A stretch of 64,000 bases of DNA. It comes from Salana multivorans (GTDB taxonomy: Bacteria > Actinomycetota > Actinomycetes > Actinomycetales > Beutenbergiaceae). The DNA is taken from contig NZ_RKHQ01000001.1 of NCBI RefSeq assembly GCF_003751805.1, positions 992,001 to 1,056,000 of the forward strand, written 5' to 3'. Shown here one piece after another: positions 1 to 9,700 of this stretch. The notes beneath the pieces are model-generated. The model made no database searches, was not told where the DNA came from, and saw nothing but the letters and a program-made list of their open reading frames with translations. Positions within the stretch are counted from its first letter, which is position 1. The number at the start of each line of letters is the position of its first letter. The position numbers and the translations under genes are program-made.

Positions 1-208
1 CGCCGTCGAGATCGGTCACCATGACCGTGGTGCCGATCTCCAGCGGCTCGGCGGACATCGTCAGCACCACCTGGGTCGGCGGTTCGTCGAGCACCTCTCC
101 TGCCAGAGGAACGGAGGAGACGAGCTCGTCATGGCCATGGGCAACGGGGGCGACCAGCACGAGCGCAAGCGCGAGCATCCCGGCCGCCACCCAGCGACGC
201 GTGGGCAT
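1..208 (-). CDS. copC: CopC-family periplasmic copper-binding protein, N-terminal part
   Basis: Only the first 69 residues are inside the window; the gene runs off the left edge. It opens with Met-Pro-Thr-Arg-Arg and a hydrophobic signal peptide (about residues 6-25). The predicted cleavage site, AHG before HDEL, would leave a histidine as the mature N-terminus. The mature start HDELVSSVPLAGEVLDEPP matches the CopC/YobA pattern, in which the N-terminal His is a copper ligand. The ATG at 206-208 is preceded by GAGGA about 8 bases upstream. A multi-pass membrane gene lies just upstream on the same strand with a gap of 80 bases, so the two are probably co-transcribed. CopC proteins bind Cu(II) outside the membrane; a fused or adjacent CopD should follow beyond the window. 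Confidence 0.85.
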   Translation of the reverse strand, partial: MPTRRWVAAGMLALALVLVAPVAHGHDELVSSVPLAGEVLDEPPTQVVLTMSAEPLEIGTTVMVTDLDG

Positions 209-288
209 CAGGGCATCCTCGGAGCGCGGGCGAGAACGCCCGCAGGGGTGGAAGAGAGCCGCACCGGTGTCCCGGCACGGATGATCGG

Positions 289-939
289 TCAGGCAGCCAG
301 CCCCAGCGGGGGTGCGCGGCCCGGGACCACCCGGGTCAGGAGCAGCAGTCGGAGGACATCGACCGGCGCGCACACGACCACACGCGGGCCCTCGCCTGGT
401 TCGACGAGCAACGGCGTGGCGGGCAAGACCGCGGCGACGGCGGCCCGGCCGAACGCCACCAGCCACCGCACGAGCACCTCACCGCGATGCAGCACGAGGG
501 CCGTGACGATCGCGGCCACCAGGTGCATCGACCACATCCGCACGTCACCGTGCAGCATCGAGTGCTCGACTCCACCACCGTGCGAGGCGCGGTCGACCAC
601 CGCCGCGATCTCCGCGGCACCCTCGGCGCCGCCGTGGTGATGTCCGCCCGGGATGGCCGAGATCACGGCGGCCGATCCCGTAGCCACCGCACCGAGAGAG
701 AAGGAGACGTGGAACACGACCTGCGCCAGACAGGCCGCCGCCATCGTCGTCAGCAACCGGGGACTGCGCGACATCATCGCGCTGGCACCGACGCAGGACA
801 GGATCAACGGCACGAGCAGCCCGAGCGGGCCGGGAGCCGCTCCACCTCCAGCCAGGTGGAAACCGAGCGCCAACGCGGTCGACGCGGTCGCGGCACCCAC
901 CCCGCGCAGCACCCGCACCCGGCCATCCACAACCGACAT
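289..939 (-). CDS. His-rich multi-pass membrane protein, copper-associated context
   Basis: This 216-residue protein has about four to five hydrophobic segments (roughly residues 14-32, 37-56, 63-88, 133-155 and a weak C-terminal one). A loop near residues 98-107 carries GGHHHGGAEG, and further His residues follow in SHGGG and SMLHGD, which suggests metal binding outside or within the membrane. The ATG is at 937-939. It lies upstream of the copC-like gene on the same strand, so a role in copper handling is inferred from context. No named family was recognised with certainty. Confidence 0.75.
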   Translation of the reverse strand: MSVVDGRVRVLRGVGAATASTALALGFHLAGGGAAPGPLGLLVPLILSCVGASAMMSRSPRLLTTMAAACLAQVVFHVSFSLGAVATGSAAVISAIPGGHHHGGAEGAAEIAAVVDRASHGGGVEHSMLHGDVRMWSMHLVAAIVTALVLHRGEVLVRWLVAFGRAAVAAVLPATPLLVEPGEGPRVVVCAPVDVLRLLLLTRVVPGRAPPLGLAA

Positions 940-1358
940 CCTGACACACCGTCAGAGCGCCGTATCTGGACACCCGGGGACGTTCACCGACGAGGGCGGA
1001 AGCTCGCACCTCAGCCGGAGATCGCGAGAAGGGGCTCGTCCGCGGCGCCTCCCTACCCCTCCGACGGGAGCGCCCTCACACCACGGCACTCATGACCTCC
1101 GACGTGTACGACAACCTCATGCAGGGACCCAACGTCGAGCGGGCGAGAGGCGACCGCGGCATGGCCGAGATCCTCACCCACGCAGTGTTCTGCGCCTGCG
1201 GGCCCAGGCAGTCCACGCAGGCTTGCGTCTCCTCGTCAGCGCGGAGGCTCCGGGACCAAGGTCCCACGAATCCGTCTCACTCCGCGGTTGATCCACGGCA
1301 CGCGCCCCGCCCGGCCGCCCAAGGCGGTCCGCTGGAGTTCCCGACGAACGGAGCCCCC
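940..1358. other. Intergenic region with divergent promoters
   Basis: These 419 bases separate the minus-strand copper genes from the plus-strand URO-D gene. Open frames run through it on both strands, but their translations are low-complexity and match nothing I recognise, and there is no ribosome site for a small gene. It most likely holds the promoters of both flanking units. I see no clear operator. Confidence 0.5.
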
Positions 1359-2453
1359 ATGTCCAGCACGACTCACGTCAGCACGACGACCGCGACGACC
1401 CCCCGCGCCGACGCCGCGTCCGCCCGCCGCACGCGCTTCGGCGACGTGCTCGCCGGTCGCACACCCGACCGCATCCCGGTGACCGCCTGGCAGCACCACA
1501 TCCCCGCCGAGTCCGACGTGGTGGCGCTCGCCGACGCCATCGCCGCCGAGGTCACCCGGTACGGCTGGGACTGGGTCAAGGTCAACCCGCGCGCCACCTA
1601 CCTGCCCGAGGCGTTCGGCAACGTCTACGACCTCTCCGACTACGACGGCGTCCTCCCGCGGGCCTCCCGCGTGCTCCTGCACTCGGTCGCCGACCTCCAC
1701 CTCGTCCGGGCCACGACGACGGCGCACTCGCTCACCGAGCACGTGCGGCTCATCGAGCTCCTGCGCGAACGCCTCCCGGCCCACCCGCTGCTGCCGACCG
1801 TCTTCTCGCCGCTCTCGGTGCTGCTGGCGCTCGCCGGCGTGCCGTCGTACGCCACTGCCCTGCCCACCGACGAGCCGGGAGTCTCGGACGGCACCGCGAC
1901 ACGGCTGCCGGTCGACCTTCTTGCGCAATGGGTCGCCGACGACTCCGAGGCCGTGCACGCCGCGCTGCAAGCGATCGCTGACACGCTCGTCGACTACCTC
2001 GCCGCGACCACGCTCGCGGGCGCCGACGGCGTCTTCTACGCCGTCACGGGCACCGCGAACCCCGCGATCACGACACCCGAGCTGTTCGCCGAGCTCTCGA
2101 CGCCGTACGACGACGCCGTGCTCGGCTCCGTCAGCGGGTGGCGCGTGCTGCACACGTGCGGCGCCCACGCCGACCCGGCACGGTTCGACCGCGCCGGCGT
2201 CGACGCGATCCACTGGGACGCCACGGCCGACGGCAACCCCCACCCCGGTGAGATCTTCCTGCGTGCCGCGATCGTCGGCGGGTACTCGCACGAGGCTGCC
2301 GGACGGGGGGATCTCGACGTCGTGACCGCCCAGGTGCGCGACGCGCTGACGAGCCCGGCGCCCTTCCTGCTCGCGCCGTCGTGCTCCGTCCCGCCCACGG
2401 TGCCCGCCGGGGTCTACGAGGCGGTCGCCGCCCTGAGCGGCACCGCCGGGTAA
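1359..2453 (+). CDS. Uroporphyrinogen decarboxylase (URO-D) family protein
   Basis: The 364-residue protein has the size and pattern of the URO-D superfamily, which includes HemE and corrinoid or cobalamin methyltransferases. Visible landmarks are GWDWVKVNPRATYLPEAFG near residue 68, GVFYAVTGTANP near 225 and HTCGAHADP near 264. The last matches the HxCG zinc or substrate motif of the family. The N-terminal RQAGR motif of true HemE is not seen, so heme synthesis is unlikely; the substrate is unknown. The ATG at 1359 was chosen over the upstream in-frame ATG at 1092 because GGAG sits 5-9 bases before it and homology begins only after it. It is a single gene between divergent copper genes and the thioredoxin pair. 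Confidence 0.8.
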   Translation: MSSTTHVSTTTATTPRADAASARRTRFGDVLAGRTPDRIPVTAWQHHIPAESDVVALADAIAAEVTRYGWDWVKVNPRATYLPEAFGNVYDLSDYDGVLPRASRVLLHSVADLHLVRATTTAHSLTEHVRLIELLRERLPAHPLLPTVFSPLSVLLALAGVPSYATALPTDEPGVSDGTATRLPVDLLAQWVADDSEAVHAALQAIADTLVDYLAATTLAGADGVFYAVTGTANPAITTPELFAELSTPYDDAVLGSVSGWRVLHTCGAHADPARFDRAGVDAIHWDATADGNPHPGEIFLRAAIVGGYSHEAAGRGDLDVVTAQVRDALTSPAPFLLAPSCSVPPTVPAGVYEAVAALSGTAG

Positions 2454-2537
2454 ACGACGTCCCGCCGCCGTGGTCCAACCCGTGAGACGCGGGCCGGACC
2501 CCGGCGCCGTGGGGGTCGGCGGACCTACCGTCACGAC

Positions 2538-2966
2538 GTGGACACCGAGACCGTGCTGGGAGTCGCGACGCTCGCATCGCTCCTCGCGCTCGCGACCGTC
2601 GTCGGGCTGCTGCTCCGGCGTCGCGACGGACGCCGACGCGCGGTCGGCACCGGGGCGGACGCGCCGGGGCTGGGCGAGCTCGTCCCAGGGCACGAGCTCG
2701 GCGCCGACCCGGTCGTCGTGCAGCTGTCCGCGGCGGTGTGCGCTCCCTGCCGAGCGACGGCGCGCGTCTGGGAGAGCGTCGCCGCAGCCGGTCAGCACGT
2801 CGAGCTCGACGTCGAGGAGAACCTCGCGATCGTCGCCCGGCTCCACGTCTGGAGGACGCCGACCTCGTTCGTCTTCGCGCCGGACGGCTCGCTCGTCGCC
2901 CGGATCGACGGTGTCCCGACGCGACAGCAGGCGCGCGAGGCGCTGTCCAGCGCCGCCCCCGGCTGA
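2538..2966 (+). CDS. Membrane-anchored thioredoxin-like protein
   Basis: The 142-residue protein has an N-terminal transmembrane segment (about residues 6-26), then a thioredoxin-like fold with the redox pair CAPC near residues 71-74. The later RTPTSFVFAPDG matches the cis-proline region of thioredoxins. The active site probably faces the cytoplasm or cell wall depending on topology, which cannot be fixed here. The start is GTG at 2538 with a weak ribosome site. A DUF4395 membrane protein begins 40 bases downstream; this pairing is common in actinobacteria and suggests a joint role in thiol redox or sulfur transfer. Confidence 0.85.
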   Translation: MDTETVLGVATLASLLALATVVGLLLRRRDGRRRAVGTGADAPGLGELVPGHELGADPVVVQLSAAVCAPCRATARVWESVAAAGQHVELDVEENLAIVARLHVWRTPTSFVFAPDGSLVARIDGVPTRQQAREALSSAAPG

Positions 2967-3006
2967 CCGTCCCCCGCCCCGCACGTCACCCACCCAGGAG
3001 GAACCC

Positions 3007-3492
3007 GTGTCCCAGTCATCCCAGGAGACCCGCCCCGTCGCGGGCCTCGACCCGCGCGGACCACGCGTCGGTGCCGCGCTCACGGCGGTGCTGCTCGCGG
3101 TCGTCCTCGTCGTCCAGGGACTCGCGACGGATCGCAGGCCGGTCGCGCTGATCGTGCTGGCCGTGGTCGTCGCCGGATTCGCCCTGGGTGCGGCCGGCGG
3201 CGTCGGCCGCACCTGGCAGAGCGCGGTCTACCGGTCGCTCGTCGCGCCGAGGCTCTCCCCGCCGCGCGAGCTGGAGGATCCTCGCCCCCCGACGTTCGCG
3301 CAGCTCGTGGGTCTCGTCATCACCGCCGCCGGCCTGCTGCTCGGGGTGGTGGGTGTCCCCTACGCGGTGCTCGTCGCCGCAGCGCTCGCCTTCGTCGCCG
3401 CGTTCCTCAACGCCGCGTTCGGCCTCTGCCTCGGCTGCGAGCTCTACACGGTCCTCGTCAGGCTCCGGGGCAGGACCCGGCCGGCCGGCTGA
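3007..3492 (+). CDS. DUF4395 family membrane protein
   Basis: This 161-residue protein has about four transmembrane segments. The family signature AAFLNAAFGLCLGCELY is present near the C-terminus and carries a CLGC cysteine pair at the membrane edge. The GTG start is preceded by a strong AGGAGG ribosome site, so the long in-frame extension upstream is not part of it. DUF4395 proteins usually sit beside thioredoxin-like genes, as here. The CxxC pair is consistent with electron exchange with the upstream CAPC protein, but this is inference. Confidence 0.88.
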   Translation: MSQSSQETRPVAGLDPRGPRVGAALTAVLLAVVLVVQGLATDRRPVALIVLAVVVAGFALGAAGGVGRTWQSAVYRSLVAPRLSPPRELEDPRPPTFAQLVGLVITAAGLLLGVVGVPYAVLVAAALAFVAAFLNAAFGLCLGCELYTVLVRLRGRTRPAG

Positions 3493-3568
3493 GCGCCGAC
3501 CGCGACGGGCGCCGGAGCCCGACGGACCGCGTCCCGGGTGTCCCGCGTCGGCCCGGTGGGGGACACGG

Positions 3569-3590
3569 GGGTAGGTGGACCGGGTAGGTG
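3569..3590 (+). promoter_or_regulatory. Direct-repeat box GGGTAGGTG-N4-GGGTAGGTG upstream of luxR-type gene
   Basis: Two perfect 9-base copies lie 13 bases apart (spacer GACC), about 160 bases before the LuxR-type regulator. The same arrangement, GGGTGGGGT-GGCC-GGGTAGGTT, lies at a similar distance before the surface-protein gene. Shared spacing and position suggest a binding site, possibly for the regulator itself. Confidence 0.45.
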
Positions 3591-3749
3591 TGGCGGGCGG
3601 GACGGGTCGCCACCGACCGGCTGTGGTTCGCTAGTCCGCGAGGGATCTTGATTGACGGGGGAACGGCGCAGGCGCCTGCGTGGCAGCAGGCTGCCGCGCT
3701 CATCCGGGTGGTCGCGTTCCCGGTGAGGTCGGTCCGCCGAGAGTAGGGT

Positions 3750-6371
3750 GTGGTGATCCCCGTCCGTCGAGTAGGTGACGTCGTGACGCCTGTCCGTCGT
3801 GCCGACCTGGTGGAGCGCATCGACGCTCCGTTCGGCCTCGTCGTCGTCGAGGCCGTCCCGGGAGCCGGCAAGCGAACGCTGCTGACCCAGTGGGCGCGGC
3901 AGGGCCAGGGACGGGTGTTCGCCACGGGCGTCCAGGCCGTCCGCACACCGGCCGAGCTCCTCGCCCACACCGTCTGGGCGATCCAGCGGGCCGCGGAGCG
4001 TGACGGCCTCCCCTTCCCCTCCGCGCTGCGGGAGCCGGCGGCCCCCGCCGACGTGACGGAGCTGGTCGACGTCCTCACCGGCATGCTGCACCTCCTCCCC
4101 TGGCTGCGGGTCGTCGCCTTCGACGAGCTCACCGAGATCCGGCCGGGACTCGTCGTCGAGATCTTCGACCGGGTGCGTCGGGAGCATCCATCGCTCAGAC
4201 TCGTCCTCGCGACGGTCGACGGCACCGAGCACATGGCGGCGGCCCGTCGCCGCGGCATCCCCGTGTCGCTGCTGCGCGACGAGGACGTCCGGCTCACCGC
4301 GGAGGAGACGCGCGAGTACGTGCGGACGGCGATCCCCGGGACGTCGGACGAGGCGGCGGCGCGGCTGTGGCAGGCGTCCGCCGGGTTCGGCCAGCTGGTC
4401 GTCGCGGCGGTCCGCGAGATGCCGGAGCGGGTGGCCGCCGGCGACGTCGAGCCCGCCGACCTCGTGCCGATGTGGCGCTCGTGGCGCATCGCGCGGCGTC
4501 GCCCGGCTGCCGGTTCCTCGTTCGAGCGCGCGGTCGCGCGGCTGTGCGCCCTCCCCCGGTTCACCGTCCGTCAGGCCCGCGAGATCGTCGGGACGCCCCA
4601 GGTCGATCAGGTCCTGGAGCGCATGGAGCGGAGCTCCTTCATCACGCGCGAGGCCCGCTGGGACTGCGGCAGCGACCTCTTCACCTGGCACGGCGGGCTG
4701 CGGCGGCTGCTGGACGAGCAGGCGCGCGACACGCTGACCGGACGCCAGGTCGAGGCCCGCCTCGAGCGCATGCTCGAGGTTGCGCGCGCCACCCATGACT
4801 GGCCCCTCGCCCTCCTCGCCCTGCTGGAGCTGCGCCGCGGCGAGGAGGCGGAGACCCTCGCCGTGCAGCGGCTGTGGGAGCTGCTGACATGCGACGACCT
4901 CGATCTCGCGCCCGCGCTGCGACTGCTGCGGCGCGACCAGCTCGCCTCCTCGCCGACCCTGCGCCTGCTGGAGCTGGTCATGGGGCGCCGGGGCGTTCCG
5001 CTCTCCTCCCGCGACGACGCGCTCGTTCCGCCGGTGCTGCTGCGCTGGCGCCGGGAGATCTCCTCGCTGGAGCCCCGGGCGCGGCTGGCACGACTGGCGC
5101 CGCTCGCCCATCAGGCCAGCAGCTCGGGCGCGCTCGACCTGGCCGACGAGCTGCTCACCCGGTGGCTGGAGATCGCGGACGACATCGGTGAGCACCTCCT
5201 CGCCCATCCCGACGCCGAGGTCGTCTCCGCCGCGCTCATCGCGCTCCAGGTGCTCATCCAGCTAGACCGGTACACCGAGGCCCATGCCGCGCACCGGCTG
5301 GCGCGCGCGATCCTGGCGGCCGACGGGCGCGGCGACTGCGACCCGTCGGGCGGCCGCCAGGCGGAGCTGGCGAAGGCGCGCGCGCTGCTGGCCTGGCTCG
5401 ACGGCTCGCCGTACCGGCCGTCGGGTTCCGATCCGATCGATCTCGTCCTTCCCACGAGCCGGCGCTCGTTCGACATCGTCGTGCGCGCGACCTCACGGGT
5501 GCTCGAGGCGCTGGACGCCGGAGACCTCGACCAGGCTCGCCGTCTCTCCGCCGGCGCGCTCTCCCAGGTGAGCGACCCCGTGCGGTGGCCGGTGCTGCTG
5601 CTCGTCCACGTGCTCGTGCTGCTCATGCGGGGCGAGCGCGCCGAGCTGGAGCACCTGGAGGGGCGGTACCTGGGAGAGGAGTGGCGTCGGCGGCACGAGA
5701 GCCCCGGAAGGCGCGTGCGCCCGATCGCCACTCTCGTCCGGGTGCTCCTGGACTACGTCGCCGGCCGGGAGATCTCGCCCGACCTGGAGGCGGCCGTGCG
5801 CTCGGCGCGGCTGCTGTCGGACGACACCGAGAGCCCGTTCGGTCAGTTCCTCGTGTCGCTGGTCGCGACGCTGCGCGGCGAGAGCATCAGCGTCGCGCGG
5901 CTGGACTGGGTCGGTCGCGGGAACGTCCGCGTCCGGGACGCCGCGCTCCTGCTCGAGGCTCTCCGCGCGGTCAAGTCGGGGGAGGACGGTCTGGCCCGCG
6001 TGGCGCTGCGGACGCTGGGGCTCGAGCCCAGCGGCGTCGCTCCCCTTGCCCTCGCGGCCGGCACGCCGGCCGAGCGCGAGGAGGTGATCCGGCTGGCGGC
6101 GGAGGTCATGCCCCCGAGCGAGGTGGCGCGGCTGAAGCTCTCGCGCGCCTACGTCGGCGTCTCGCCGGACCGGTGGCCGAGCCTCGAGCTCTCGGAGCGT
6201 GAGCACGAGCTGCTCGCACTGATTCGCGACGACCGCAGCAACGCCGACATCGCGCGGGAGCTCTTCGTGAGCGTCAACACGGTGAAGTTCCACCGCACGA
6301 ACCTCTATCGCAAGCTCGGAGCGAGGAACCGGAGCGACGTGCTCGCGGCGGCGCTGCGGTTCGGTCTGTAG
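3750..6371 (+). CDS. Large LuxR-family (MalT-like) transcriptional regulator
   Basis: The 873-residue protein has an N-terminal P-loop ATPase-like region, a long helical repeat middle and a C-terminal LuxR helix-turn-helix (about residues 806-873, LSEREHELLALIRDDRSNAD then VSVNTVKFHRTNLYRKLG). This is the layout of MalT/LAL regulators. The P-loop reads AVPGAGKRT (residues 35-43), so the Ser/Thr normally after the Lys is Arg42; nucleotide use may be altered. A Walker B-like VVAFDEL lies near residue 118. The GTG at 3750 is taken as start, but GTG 3783 is an alternative. It is alone upstream of the large surface-protein gene, and the two share a promoter box, so it probably controls that gene and itself. 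A short 8-bp stem (6409-6416 with 6424-6431) follows the stop. Confidence 0.88.
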   Translation: MVIPVRRVGDVVTPVRRADLVERIDAPFGLVVVEAVPGAGKRTLLTQWARQGQGRVFATGVQAVRTPAELLAHTVWAIQRAAERDGLPFPSALREPAAPADVTELVDVLTGMLHLLPWLRVVAFDELTEIRPGLVVEIFDRVRREHPSLRLVLATVDGTEHMAAARRRGIPVSLLRDEDVRLTAEETREYVRTAIPGTSDEAAARLWQASAGFGQLVVAAVREMPERVAAGDVEPADLVPMWRSWRIARRRPAAGSSFERAVARLCALPRFTVRQAREIVGTPQVDQVLERMERSSFITREARWDCGSDLFTWHGGLRRLLDEQARDTLTGRQVEARLERMLEVARATHDWPLALLALLELRRGEEAETLAVQRLWELLTCDDLDLAPALRLLRRDQLASSPTLRLLELVMGRRGVPLSSRDDALVPPVLLRWRREISSLEPRARLARLAPLAHQASSSGALDLADELLTRWLEIADDIGEHLLAHPDAEVVSAALIALQVLIQLDRYTEAHAAHRLARAILAADGRGDCDPSGGRQAELAKARALLAWLDGSPYRPSGSDPIDLVLPTSRRSFDIVVRATSRVLEALDAGDLDQARRLSAGALSQVSDPVRWPVLLLVHVLVLLMRGERAELEHLEGRYLGEEWRRRHESPGRRVRPIATLVRVLLDYVAGREISPDLEAAVRSARLLSDDTESPFGQFLVSLVATLRGESISVARLDWVGRGNVRVRDAALLLEALRAVKSGEDGLARVALRTLGLEPSGVAPLALAAGTPAEREEVIRLAAEVMPPSEVARLKLSRAYVGVSPDRWPSLELSEREHELLALIRDDRSNADIARELFVSVNTVKFHRTNLYRKLGARNRSDVLAAALRFGL

Positions 6372-6746
6372 CGTCCGCCCGTCTCTGCTCGTCACCCCCC
6401 GTCTCCGTCCGTGACGTGATGCTCGTCACGGTTCCTCCCCGTCCTCGTGACCCGCGCGCGACGCTCCCGCGCGCCTGCGCGGCCTCGCCGACATGCCGAG
6501 CCGTCCCAGATCGATGTGAACGATCTCATCCCGTCGTCGTGGAGGCACGGTCCGGGCGACCGAGGAGACGGCGCCACCACCGATCCACCCCGGGTGGGGT
6601 GGCCGGGTAGGTTTCCGCGCCGCCCGGTCGGACGCGCCGAAGCTCGGCCTAGCGTCGCTGGCGGACCGTTGCGCGGCGTCGGGGGGCTTCGTAGCCCTCC
6701 GGTCGTGCCCGCGAACGGCACGGGGGCGCGCCAGGGGGGTGCGCCG
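6372..6746 (+). other. Leader region of the surface-protein gene
   Basis: This non-coding stretch of 375 bases separates the regulator from the surface-protein gene. It holds a short inverted repeat (6409-6431) just after the regulator stop and the direct-repeat box at 6592-6613. No credible gene is seen: an open frame from 6447 runs into the surface protein, but it is arginine-rich and lacks a ribosome site. Confidence 0.5.
6592..6613 (+). promoter_or_regulatory. Direct-repeat box GGGTGGGGT-N4-GGGTAGGTT upstream of the surface protein
   Basis: Two 9-base copies with 13-base spacing (spacer GGCC) lie about 150 bases before the start codon. They match in sequence, spacing and distance the box upstream of the LuxR-type gene. 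This is a candidate operator linking the two genes. Confidence 0.45.
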
Positions 6747-9700
6747 ATGAGGGGAGACAGAGTGTCATACGAACGCATCCGTACGAGGGAGCGCGCCGGA
6801 CGCGCGCGCGGGACGGCCGGGCTCCTCCGGCGCGGCGTCGCGGGCGTCCTCGCCGCACTGCTGAGCCTGGCGACCATCGCCGGCCTCGCGATGCCGGCAG
6901 CCGCCGCGGGGGGCCAGGTGACGGTGAAGCCTCCGACCGCGGGGTCGAGCCACGACGGCAAGCCCGTGTTCGAGGCGGGCAGGCCGTACGTCCTGGAGGT
7001 CGGCTACGGGTCGATGGACGACGGCGCGGTCGCCGTCGTCGAGGTGCCGGACGGCGTGGTCGTCGATCCCGCCTCACTGGTCGTGCCGCCGGGCAACACG
7101 GCCGTCGCGAGCCTCGACCTCGACGAGGCGGGCAACGTCGTCATCACCTTCAACGACCCCTTCCCCGCCGACACCAACCAGGGCGGGTTGCAGCTCAAGT
7201 TCGCGTTCGAGAACGTCGTGAGCTCCCAGGAGCGCGAGATCACCTGGGTCGCCGGGCCGAACTCCGTCCCGATGACGGTCATCGTGATCACCGAGGGCGA
7301 CCAGCCGAAGAACGTCACGAAGCACGAGGGCAAGTCGGGCGGCGCGTGGCTGGGCGTGTCGGTCGTCGACGGCGCGGTGGTCTTCCCCTCGGACGTCCTG
7401 ACCCGGACGTTCGGCTACACCCTGACGGTCAACAGCTCCGAGGCGCGCACCGTCGACGTCACCGACGCCCTCCCCGATGGCATGGTCCTCACCGGCGACC
7501 TGACCGGGAGCAAGACGGTGCGCGACGCCGCGGGGCTGAACGCGACGACGAGCGATCTCGGCGCACTGGCGGAGCTCTCCGGCTCCTCCTTCGCCTACTC
7601 GTTCGACGCCGAGGCGAACTCCGAGTACACCTTCGCCTACAAGGCGAGGATCGCCGACCAGACAGCTCTCGACACCATCGCGTCCGCGATCCTCGAGAAG
7701 CACCGTGAGGCCGCCGCGCAGGCGGCCGAGACCGGCAACAAGGTCGACTACACGTACCGGCTCACCAACGGCGCCGTCATCGACGGCACGACGGCCCGGG
7801 CCGACGTCACGTTCAGCGGCAGCATCGCCGCCGAACCGCGCCCGAACGTCGGGGGCGCCGCCAGCAAGAGCTCGACCGGCGTCGGGAACCCCCAGGAGAT
7901 CGTGCTGGCCGACGACGGCGTCACGCTCGCCGAGCCGGTGCCGGTGACCTACCGGATCCGCGCGAACCTCACGACCTTCGGCGACTACGTCGACCACCCG
8001 AAGTACGGGCTCGCGCAGAACGTCGTCATCGACGACGTCCTGCCCGCCACGACGCGTTGGCTCCCCGAGTCGGACGGCTTCATCTCGCTCGCCGACGAGG
8101 CGGCCGAGCCCGCGCGCACCATCGAGCTCACCCGGGTCGAGGTCGCGGACGACGTCACGGCCGAGGAGTTCGCCGACGACCAGTACGTCGGCAGCTACGC
8201 CGTCGTCGGCAACCGGCTCCTCGTGAACGTCGGACGGGACGTCACCCAGAACCTCCTCGTCCAGGCCGCAGCCGAGATCGTCTCGGTCGAGGGCGTGCCG
8301 ACCACCCCCGCCTCACAGCTCGCGCCGACCGAGGCCACGAGGTGGAACGGCCCCACCAACACCGCGACGCTCCGCTTCGTCCAGACGAACGGCGCCGTCA
8401 CGACGCCTCGGCCCTCGACCGGGCACACGCTGGTGACGCTCAAGGACCCGAGCGAGGGCATCGACGACCGGACGAAGTTCGACAAGTCGACGGGCGAGGG
8501 CACGATCGTCGCCAAGCCCGGCGAGGTGCTCCTGGTTCCCTTCACGTTCGAGGTCGGCGACGGCGTCGGTGACGCGCTCAAGTCGCGGATCGTCGACACC
8601 ATCGACCACTCGGTCTTCGACGTGACCGAGGAGACGCTCGCCGCGATCAAGGACTCCATCGAGGGGACCTACGCCTGGACCTATCCGATCGACGGGGACG
8701 GCATCGAGGTGACCCTGGAGGGCGACGACCTCGTCTTCACCCCGATCGCCGGTTCCTTCCCGAAGGACCGGGACGAGTGGAACCCGGCGCCGACCGGCGA
8801 GCTGACGCAGCGCTTCGTCTTCACGGTCGACATCCCGACCAAGCCGGTGGCAGGGAAGAAGAGCTTCGACGTCGTCAACTCGGCGATCTACGCCGGCGAG
8901 GACCGGGAGGTCGTCTACACGAGCGAGACGGTCGCCAGCGCGAGCACGTTCGGCGACGAGATGGAGGTCCGCAAGACCGTCGCCCCCGCCGACGCCGATG
9001 CGCGCGAGGCGTTCGACGCCAACCTCCGCGTCGAGGTCGCCACGGACGAGGACGGCACGACGACGCTGGTGAACGACAGGTTCGTCTACCGGGTCGAGCT
9101 CATCCCGCACGGCACCTTCAGCTCGATGTTCTTCGACGTGGTCGACGTCCTTCCGGACGAGGTCTCCTTCGACGGCTTCGTCGACCCGTCGACGCTCGGC
9201 TCCGGCGAGGTCGTCGCGGGCGACTCGTACCGCATCCCGGGTGCCGCCGGCTTCACCGCTACCTACGACGACGGAACGGTCACGATCCCCGCGGGCACGT
9301 TCAGCAACGGGCAGCCGGTCGAGCTGTTCTTCCAGGTGACGCTGACCGAGTTCGACGAGAACGTCGCCGTCGACAACGTCATCGGCGGCTCGCACGCGAC
9401 GATCATCCCGGGCAACGACTACCCGCTGGCCGTGTCGAAGGTCGATGCGGACGACCCGCAGGCGTCGCTCTCGGGCGGTGTCTTCGAGGTCCGGTCGGGA
9501 ACGGAGGTCCTCCATGCCGACCTCCACGTCGTCGAGGGCCGGCTTCTCACCCAGGACGGCCGCGTGCCGACCGTGACGGAGCCGGGCACCTACCAGGTGG
9601 TGGAGGTCAGGGCCCCGGCCGGCTACGTCAAGGGTGAGATCGACACGTTCGACATCACGGTCGTCGACGGCGGTGGTGTCGCAGCGCTCGAGATCGTCAA

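Noticed and set aside
6447-6746. Upstream in-frame extension of the surface protein
   Set aside because: It is Arg/Pro-rich, contains the promoter box and puts the signal peptide 100 residues inside the protein.
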